Positions 57,160 to 64,000 of a stretch of 64,000 nucleotides of DNA are shown here, piece after piece. The notes beneath the pieces were generated by a model. That model did no database searches. It saw only the letters and a list, made by a program, of their open reading frames with translations, and was not told the origin of the DNA. This DNA comes from Mangifera indica (taxonomy: Eukaryota; Streptophyta; Magnoliopsida; Sapindales; Anacardiaceae): the NCBI RefSeq assembly GCF_011075055.1, contig NW_025401209.1:1-64000 (forward strand), read 5' to 3'. The stretch's first letter is position 1; each line of letters starts with the position of its first letter. Made by a program: the position numbers and the translations under genes.

Positions 57160-58394
57160 TGTTAAGTCCAACCTTTTTTTGTTAATTCTATTATACCTCT
57201 TGTCACACAGTAGTTAGTCACCCATGGTAACCATGACTAAAAGGTTATAGACTTACTACATATAGAGTGAATCAAACTCGAATTCCATGATTTCGAGCTC
57301 TATTAATTAGTGACACAGTTCCGATCATTTTATGATGGATGTCTTACTCATTATTAAACCTAAGTGTAAGGAACTAAGATATTAGAGATTAAATGATAAT
57401 AATCTAAAATTGATGAGCTAGAATATAATTATAAAAAGTTGACTTAGGGCTAACTAAGGTTAAGTGTTCAAAATAAATTGAACATTTATCCCATTATTCA
57501 AGAGAGTGTTGTCCACCCTAAAATTAAATAGAGAAAATTTTATCTCAATCAAATAATTTTATACACCAAAATTTTGTGATCTAGCAATAACAATGAGACC
57601 CTTGACAACCTTGGCGTGTTCTTGTGTTTGCGGATGCCCTCGTATGGATGAGTAGAGACCTTACTATACTATAAAAAGTGGTGAGAGCATTAGAAATAGA
57701 TTCGGGGGTAGATTCCAACAAGGTGGAACCTCCATACTTCGGTTTGACATAAAATACTTATTTTATCGTATGTATGACATCCCATAAATCCATGGGGATG
57801 GTTTTTTGAAACAAAATTTTACAAACCTATATTTAGAGGCTCCTTCAAATTGAGATTTGCCCCAAATTCATCTTGAACACTTTCATAGATCCCTACAACA
57901 TAACAGGGTCTTTACTTATCCACACATAGATAACCACAAACACACAAGAATATGGCTCAAGTGATCGCTCGATCACTACAAATTAGTGAATGAAAAGTGG
58001 AAGTTTTGAGAGAAATATTTTCTCTCTAGGGTGGGCGGTCAAGGTTGAATTATCAAATCAAAGTTTATGAAAATGTCACAATTTACATGAGATATATCAT
58101 AACCCTAACAAACCCTTTATGTGGTCTGCCCATAGACTTAGGTTATTAGCACTTTTAGCCCAATCCCTTATTAAATATTATTGAAGGCTTTAAATGTCTT
58201 TATAATTATTTTTACATATTAAGACACGTTTTCAAAAATTTAAATTCACAATCTTTGGGATACCCTTTAGGTGATTCACTCTTTGTGCAATTATACCTTA
58301 ATATAACTTTCAAAAATTGCATTACAATCCCTAAACTTTAGGATTATTACTGTTTGACTTCTAATGTATTAATCCTATACACTTAGGTCCAACA
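57160..58394 (-). mobile_element. Putative LTR (about 1.2 kb), minus orientation
   Basis: The plus strand begins TGTTAAGTCCAACC and ends ACTTAGGTCCAACA. On the minus strand it starts TGTTGGACCTAAGTGTATAG, like a plant copia LTR. The 5-bp flanks gaaag and ataag agree only in part, so insertion borders are provisional. No coding sequence inside. Confidence 0.5.
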
Positions 58395-58483
58395 ATAAGT
58401 AAGATATTCATCATGATATGATTAAATCCATATTGACACATTAATAGAGTTCCACATCATGATGATTAGGTGTGATTTACTTT

Positions 58484-58970
58484 AGGGGGGCATTTGGTTT
58501 GGGTAATGTTTTATTAGCAAAATAGAAAGATTATCTTAAAGATAGATTACTTAAAAGATTATTGGATATAAATGATTACTATATTTGATAAAATTTGATA
58601 GGTATAAATAATTATTGTGTTTGATTAAAGGTAATAAAATATTACTAGTAAATTATTTTACTTAAATGTCCTTGAATATAATTATTTTTAAATATTTTTT
58701 TATATTATTTGTCATATTAATTAAAAATAAATTTATTTTTGTCTCAAAAAATTAATAAATACTAATATAATTATAATAAAATCAAGATTACCTTGGTAAT
58801 ATTTTAAATACCTAAGGTGAAGGTGGTAATCAAATTACCACTTATATTACCTGTCACGTCAGCATTGATAATAGAATATTACTGTAATATTTTATTACTG
58901 ACAGACCAAACAAAGAATTAAAAGATAGATTACCAAAGTAATCTTTAAAAACCATAACCAAATGGCCCCT
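58484..58970. mobile_element. MITE (about 487 bp) with ggggcatttggtt termini
   Basis: Left end aggggggcatttggtttggg; right end inverted aggggccatttggttatgg. Internal inverted phrases include taatcttt/aaagatta and ggtaat/attacc. The flanking T(T)A suggests a PIF/Harbinger (Tourist) type, but the duplication is too short to be decisive. A decayed relative lies in CAD intron 4. Confidence 0.75.
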
Positions 58971-59640
58971 ATATGTAATAAATCCTTAACTTTCAATCAT
59001 AGTTATTAACTCTTTATTATGTGTTATCCTTAGGTTTTCTATCATGTTAACAATAAATAAATTCATGATTAATCTACAATTAATCAACCATTTTATTCAG
59101 AAACCATAAATAGTTTTTTAACAAGACATCATGACTATCCAACATCTATAGAATCAATGAAAAAGTGATGTTAACCTTTCTATGGTATGTTCACCATGCA
59201 TTCAAATTCTTTCATCAATTGATATCTTGTTAAGTACCTTAGGTTATCCTCCATATAAATATTTGTTGATGCATTTGTTAACGCATAAGTGATATGTAAT
59301 ATCTACTCTACTAATACTGAGAGTTGTACTCGAGATCATTAATTGTTCGTGTAATAATCTTGACTTGAGTTCATTGGCTTGTATAATTGGTCTGTTGACC
59401 AAACTAATTGATCCATTTTCAATTGTTCGCTAAAGTGATAGTGAAAATAGGCTAGATGAAATCTTGGTCCACTAGGAAATCTATCAAGATTTCTTAAGTC
59501 AAATAGTGAAGGCTATTGACTTGAATAAAATTCGTGGAAGCATTTATTTTAATAAATTAAAAGACCACATTAAATAAATGTAAATATGAAATATGACTTA
59601 GAATATTTTATTTTTTAAAATCAAATGAACATATCATATG
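58971..59640. other. LTR-like sequence before the copia gag
   Basis: Position immediately 5' of a gag fragment and AT-rich LTR-like text (gtgaaggctattgacttgaa, taaattaaaagaccacatta) suggest the 5' LTR region of the copia element at 59640, but no termini or primer-binding site were fixed. Confidence 0.35.
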
Positions 59641-62310
59641 ACCCAATATTTAAAAAGATATTAACAAAGTTCCTTGATTGGTTTTGATGTCTTTGAACTA
59701 TGCTAGAAGAGAAAAGAATCTTATATACTATCATGCAAGACCCACTTGCAAAGCCCAAATGGTACACCTTAATAAAGGACTTTGATTCTTATGAGAAACA
59801 CTTGGATGATGCAAAATGTGCATCGAGCATCATGTTATCTTTGTTAACCCCTTATATGCAAACTAGTGTGAATATGAGAGGTAGACCTAAAAGCTGGATA
59901 TGCGGCACCAACAAACACTTGATGTTCTTCTTGTAATTGTTTTAATGTGTAGGAACTAAGGCAAAGTAAAGGATTGCCATAGGAGAGGTGGACCTAAAAA
60001 TTGGATATGCGACACCTATTATGCTATATTAGCTTTATGATCTAATTAATCATTGTAACCTTTGGGTAAAATGATAGAAATAAAAATAATATTAATTTAT
60101 TTCATAAATAAAACTTCTTAATGATATTGAACAATTGAGAAATTTCATATAAGTAGAAATTTTAATGAAATTCAATATAGAACTATATTTATTCTTGAAT
60201 TCTCAATTATTATGCAAAGTAAATAGAATTTGATGATTTCAATTAAATGTGAATTTGGTACAAAGAACTAAGTCATGACTAGCATTTAGACATTTTTAAC
60301 TTTAGGTTGAGTGAGAAATGTCAATTCTATCTTTTAGACAAGATGACTACATCAACTATTTACTAGAGAAAATGAGAGCATTGTTCAATTGTTAAGCATC
60401 ATCCTAGTAATGAATGTTGGTTAGTAAATCTTTGAGCAACAGATAACCATCCTAATTTAGCTGGATTCATTGATAATTCTAATAAATATGATTTGTGAAT
60501 CTTTGGATATACAAATTTGGATCTTATGAAGAAACTCAAGGACTTTAAGAATGAAATATAGAATTAGTTTGTAAAGTATTCAAATAATTAGGTTAAGTCA
60601 AAGAAATGAATACTTATTCATGAAGTTCAAATGAATACCTGAAGTGTAGTGAGAGTTACGTTAATCCACCCATAATATACTACAATTATCCTTGAAGATT
60701 ACAAACCACACTGGAATTATGAGTTGTTTAAGTCAATGTATAACATACGACATATATTGTATGTATTGGGTTGAAGCCCAATGATTTATTTGACTATGGT
60801 AATGAGACTAATGTTAAGTAATTAACTTAAATTAGTTAAACCTATATCAAATAAGTATATCTTGTGGGTATTCTAGTAATGAAAAACCTCCAATACAAGC
60901 CTTCAACTACTTCTCCAATCTAAACAAGTTAAAGGCTTGTATTGGAGGTTCTTTAAAGAGTATTATATTCTCTAAAGAAACTAGTGAGAAGGAGATAAAA
61001 CTTAATCAAGTTATGATTTACAAGACTTAATAGATGTTGGAAGATTGATGTGCCACATGAGATAATTAATCATTGTAAAGAGGTCACTCGGGTCTTAAAT
61101 AGAATAAAGCAAACCACCTTAGTATACACAAAAAATACTCAGAGATGGTAAGGTACCTCGTGAGTGCATGGAAACTGAATTTCTCATGACTCTTGATAGT
61201 AATGCACATTTTTTACTCATGACTCTAAGACTTAAAGCCTACAATGATACTAAAATGAATCCAGATGCATTTTTGTTTGCTACATACCATTTATTAAAAA
61301 TTTGACAATTAAATTGTCAAAGGCCAACTTTATGGATTAAAACCTTATAATGGACATGAATACAACATAGCAAATGGTTTTATCCTTGAATGATGCGTTG
61401 GTCAAATATGTTAGCTGACAAATTTCAATGATGAGCACAAACAAACATTAAGAGTTAGAATGTTTGTTTAAAAAAAAAAACCATAAAAACTTTCAGTTTT
61501 ATCAAAATGGTTGTGGATCTTATGTATGCAAAAACTTAGTGAGAAAGCAATAATATTTCATAGATCATCCACTAGAAATAACATACCACTCTTGTAGACG
61601 GTATAAGGTTTGGTTATCCAAACATTGCTTCATAAGATACTTAGATAAAAGTTATTTATATCTTGTTGATATGATCTACTATTGTAGATTATATAGACTA
61701 TTGAATTTAAGTCAAAGTGTGTACATGGAAAAGATGCTAAAATAACTCAACAAAGAAAATTTCAAACGGATTTCTTATGTCAAATGGTGTGCTACGAGAC
61801 ATAAGAAATGAGAGACAAAATGATTTGGGTTCTTGATTTGGGTTCTATTAGCATATGATATTAGATTTATCATGTTATACACTCATATTGATATCTCATG
61901 TGCTTTAGACACTTGTTGACGATATCAATTACATTGAAAACTACCGTCATTGGACAATAGTAAAAAATATCCTTAAATTCCTAAATAGGATTCTATATAC
62001 TTTCTTGGCTCATAAAGAAAATGATCTCACTATTTAAAACAGTGAAGTGTATAATCAAATTATAAAATTCAATATTAGTAATAGTTAGGTCATATGATTC
62101 TATCCAACATGGTTACAATTTCCTTAAAATAAAATTATAATATATTCTACGATGGAAGCCAAGTATAAGACATTTTGAAATGCAAGGCCTTACACACAAA
62201 CTAGATGGTGAAGTTCATCTTTGAACATGTTAAGACTCCAAGCATGGTTGATTCTATATAGCAGTACTGAGCCATTTCTTTGACTATAGAGTTATGGTCT
62301 CACCCTGTGG
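59640..62310 (+). pseudogene. Ty1/copia gag-pol, heavily decayed
   Basis: 59660-59936 gives the gag start (FLDWF, MLEEKRILYTIMQDPLAKPK, DSYEKHLDDAKCASSIMLSL). After a deletion only scraps remain. At about 61900-62180 the RNase H end is recognisable: a YRHWTIVKNILKFLNRILYT block, then STMEAKYKTF where relatives read ST-EAEY-A. Stops occur in all frames between. The order and strand are consistent with a single copia element. No intact catalytic region is present. Confidence 0.7.
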
Positions 62311-63019
62311 TACTAAAGTAATTCCACTTTATCAAAAGTGATTGCTTAATTTGTTGACCTTTAAAATACCAATGGATTGTAACATAGTCAACATATAATG
62401 TTCTATCATAATAGAAGCATGATGAGCACATATAGTCATTCAATGTTGTTTGCATGAATGATTGGTTATAGTGCAAGTGAATTGATACGAGATTCATCAC
62501 TCTGATGTATGAGAATAGATATCTTATCGTACAATTTAGTCATGCTGATGTACAAAAATATATGACCATAGTGGGAGCGGGTTGGTACCCAATGTAAAAT
62601 TAATTGCCGATCTAAATGAATATAGTAAGTTTTTGTACAACTATAACTTATATCTTGACTAGTAGATGTCCATAAATAAGAAGTTACTGAAATAACTCAA
62701 TCAAATTCACTAAGTTCATTTATAGTTTTTATTTTCATTAATTTATAATAACTAATTATGATATATCTTAATGAGCTCCTAAGAACTCTTTTAAATATCA
62801 GTTGAACATTATTTTGTATAAACCATTTTACTACACTATTATCAATAGATGAATAAAGTTGATAAATAGTGATAACATACCTGACAATTTAGTCTCTCAT
62901 ATTTTGTTGACTATATGTAAAGATGAACATTTCTCTCATTACAAAACTAGATGTATTAATAGAAGAAGATTCACATACCACCAATCTTGATCCTGTGAAT
63001 GCAATTTGTTGTTTTCTTT
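62311..63019. other. Copia 3' region or intergenic
   Basis: No domain recognised. Possibly the 3' non-coding end of the copia element followed by the body of the hAT gene on the minus strand. Confidence 0.35.
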
Positions 63020-63250
63020 CTAAGTGTTGTAACATTTTTTTATAGTTTCGTTAATATGTCGACGGAGGTGTCTGATACCCCTCGAACTTGTACATGTTAA
63101 GCAAGAAGCATAATATTTACATATTGCACATTGAACCAATTTACCATTAATATTTTCTTCTATTTTTATAAATACTTCTACAGTACCATTTATTTTTGCT
63201 TTCTTTTTTTTTTTTTTTGGGTGGTGGTGTTTGTGATTGTGTTTCTTCAC
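63020..63250 (-). pseudogene. hAT transposase N-terminus with BED zinc finger, probable fragment
   Basis: Frame starting MKKHNHKHHHPKKKKKKAK (a basic, nuclear-signal-like start) followed by the BED finger QCAICKYYASCL, SSRGIRHLRRH and KKC: C-x2-C then H-x-x-x-H and a final C as in plant hAT proteins. A stop follows at 63020, and the translation below it is not recognisable, so the rest is missing or broken. Distinct from the hAT family of the palindrome by sequence. Confidence 0.65.
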
Positions 63251-64000
63251 ACAAAATAACGATTTTCCTAATTATCAGTATAATTAAAATTATTAAATTC
63301 ATTTGAATTCGGATTTATTTTGATATGAATTTGAGGAAGGAAATATAATAATTGTCAAAAAAATTATAAAGAAATGAAAATAAAATTAATTTGGAAATTA
63401 AAATTGAAAGAGAGAGAACAAGTGAGCTCTTGAAATGAGAGTTGATTGAGAGATTTAGATATTGGAGTTAGAGAATGAAAGAGTTGAGAGTTGAGTAAAG
63501 AATTGAGCGAATTTGGGAGGTATTTATAGGTAAATTAAAAAAACAAATACCAAAAATATGAAATGAGAAGTATTTGAACCCAACAACTACTTGACCGTTA
63601 GAGGGTGTCATTTCCAATTGTTGTAACAGTAAAACTTTGTTTTTTTCTATTTTTTATATTATTGAACTGACTTATAAATCTTGCTTGAAAGCCCTTAACA
63701 TAACCTGTAATTGTTTTTTACGGTGATATTGACCCTTGACAGGTCCATCTAATAGTCATATATAAAAATAAAAACTATAAACAAAATTTAGATTCTGGCA
63801 ATCAAATCTATCCAGTCTTAGGCACTTTTAAGTACTTGAATAGACAAATAAATAAACAAAACACTAATGAAAAGGAAGTATCTCAAAAAGTTGAGAAGTT
63901 TTGACTCTTCGCAATTCTGAAGGAAAAATGGCAAATTCCTAGTGTCCATACTTGCTGCATTCAGTTGCATAATTTATATATTAATCGATGCAAAAAATTG
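63251..64000. other. Upstream region of the hAT fragment, no gene seen
   Basis: AT-rich with gagagaga and ttgagagtt phrases near 63410-63520 that may be the leader of the minus-strand hAT gene. No terminal inverted repeat was identified before the window ends. Confidence 0.35.

Noticed and set aside
1..64000. CRISPR arrays, bacterial operons, organellar insertions, rRNA clusters
   Set aside because: No regular direct repeats with unique spacers, no Shine-Dalgarno or operon layout, and no recognisable organelle or rRNA sequence. I cannot exclude an unnoticed tRNA or microRNA without a folding search.

Overview
This is nuclear DNA from a flowering plant, most likely a eudicot. The evidence is an AT-rich, transposon-dense background, GT-AG introns, and three plant genes or gene relics: an L-type lectin receptor kinase, a cinnamyl-alcohol-dehydrogenase-type reductase, and a serine hydroxymethyltransferase pseudogene. 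I do not name a species. Nothing bacterial, organellar or CRISPR-like was seen.

Layout. Bases 1-9.5 kb hold a very long, imperfect palindrome made of two hAT elements placed head to head, with decayed transposase genes pointing outward; the left arm alone carries a solo LTR. Bases 9.6-14.2 kb hold a dead Ty3/gypsy chromovirus. Bases 14.8-16.4 kb hold a truncated, intron-containing SHMT pseudogene on the minus strand. Bases 17.4-24 kb hold Mutator-like long-TIR elements, one small intact plant gene (20.77 kb) and microsatellites. Bases 24.3-31.1 kb hold a LINE-like tail, a diverged tandem repeat, a decayed MULE transposase, one CACTA end and copia debris. Bases 31.3-32.4 kb hold a MULE-like element split by a solo LTR. 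The lectin receptor kinase follows at 33.4-35.4 kb and carries a one-base frameshift. Bases 37.5-40.1 kb hold more MULE-like elements, with nested insertions. Bases 40.9-44.2 kb hold copia LTR material. The only intact multi-exon gene, a CAD-family dehydrogenase in five exons, lies at 44.4-47.9 kb. From 48 kb to the end there are small AT-rich repeats, a second Ty3/gypsy element with both LTRs (52.3-57.1 kb), further LTRs, a MITE, a decayed copia element, and the BED-finger start of another hAT gene.

How it fits together. The genes do not form a pathway or cluster; they are islands in nested transposons. Several nesting events can be ordered from the sequence alone because empty sites or target-site duplications are visible (solo LTR in one palindrome arm, solo LTR in a MULE, hAT MITE in a MULE, MULE in a MULE fragment, gypsy in an older repeat). 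I did not find a convincing new biological system. The features most worth following up are the hAT palindrome with its shared putative exon pair, the 9-bp-TSD long-TIR Mutator-like family, and the single-base break in the receptor kinase.
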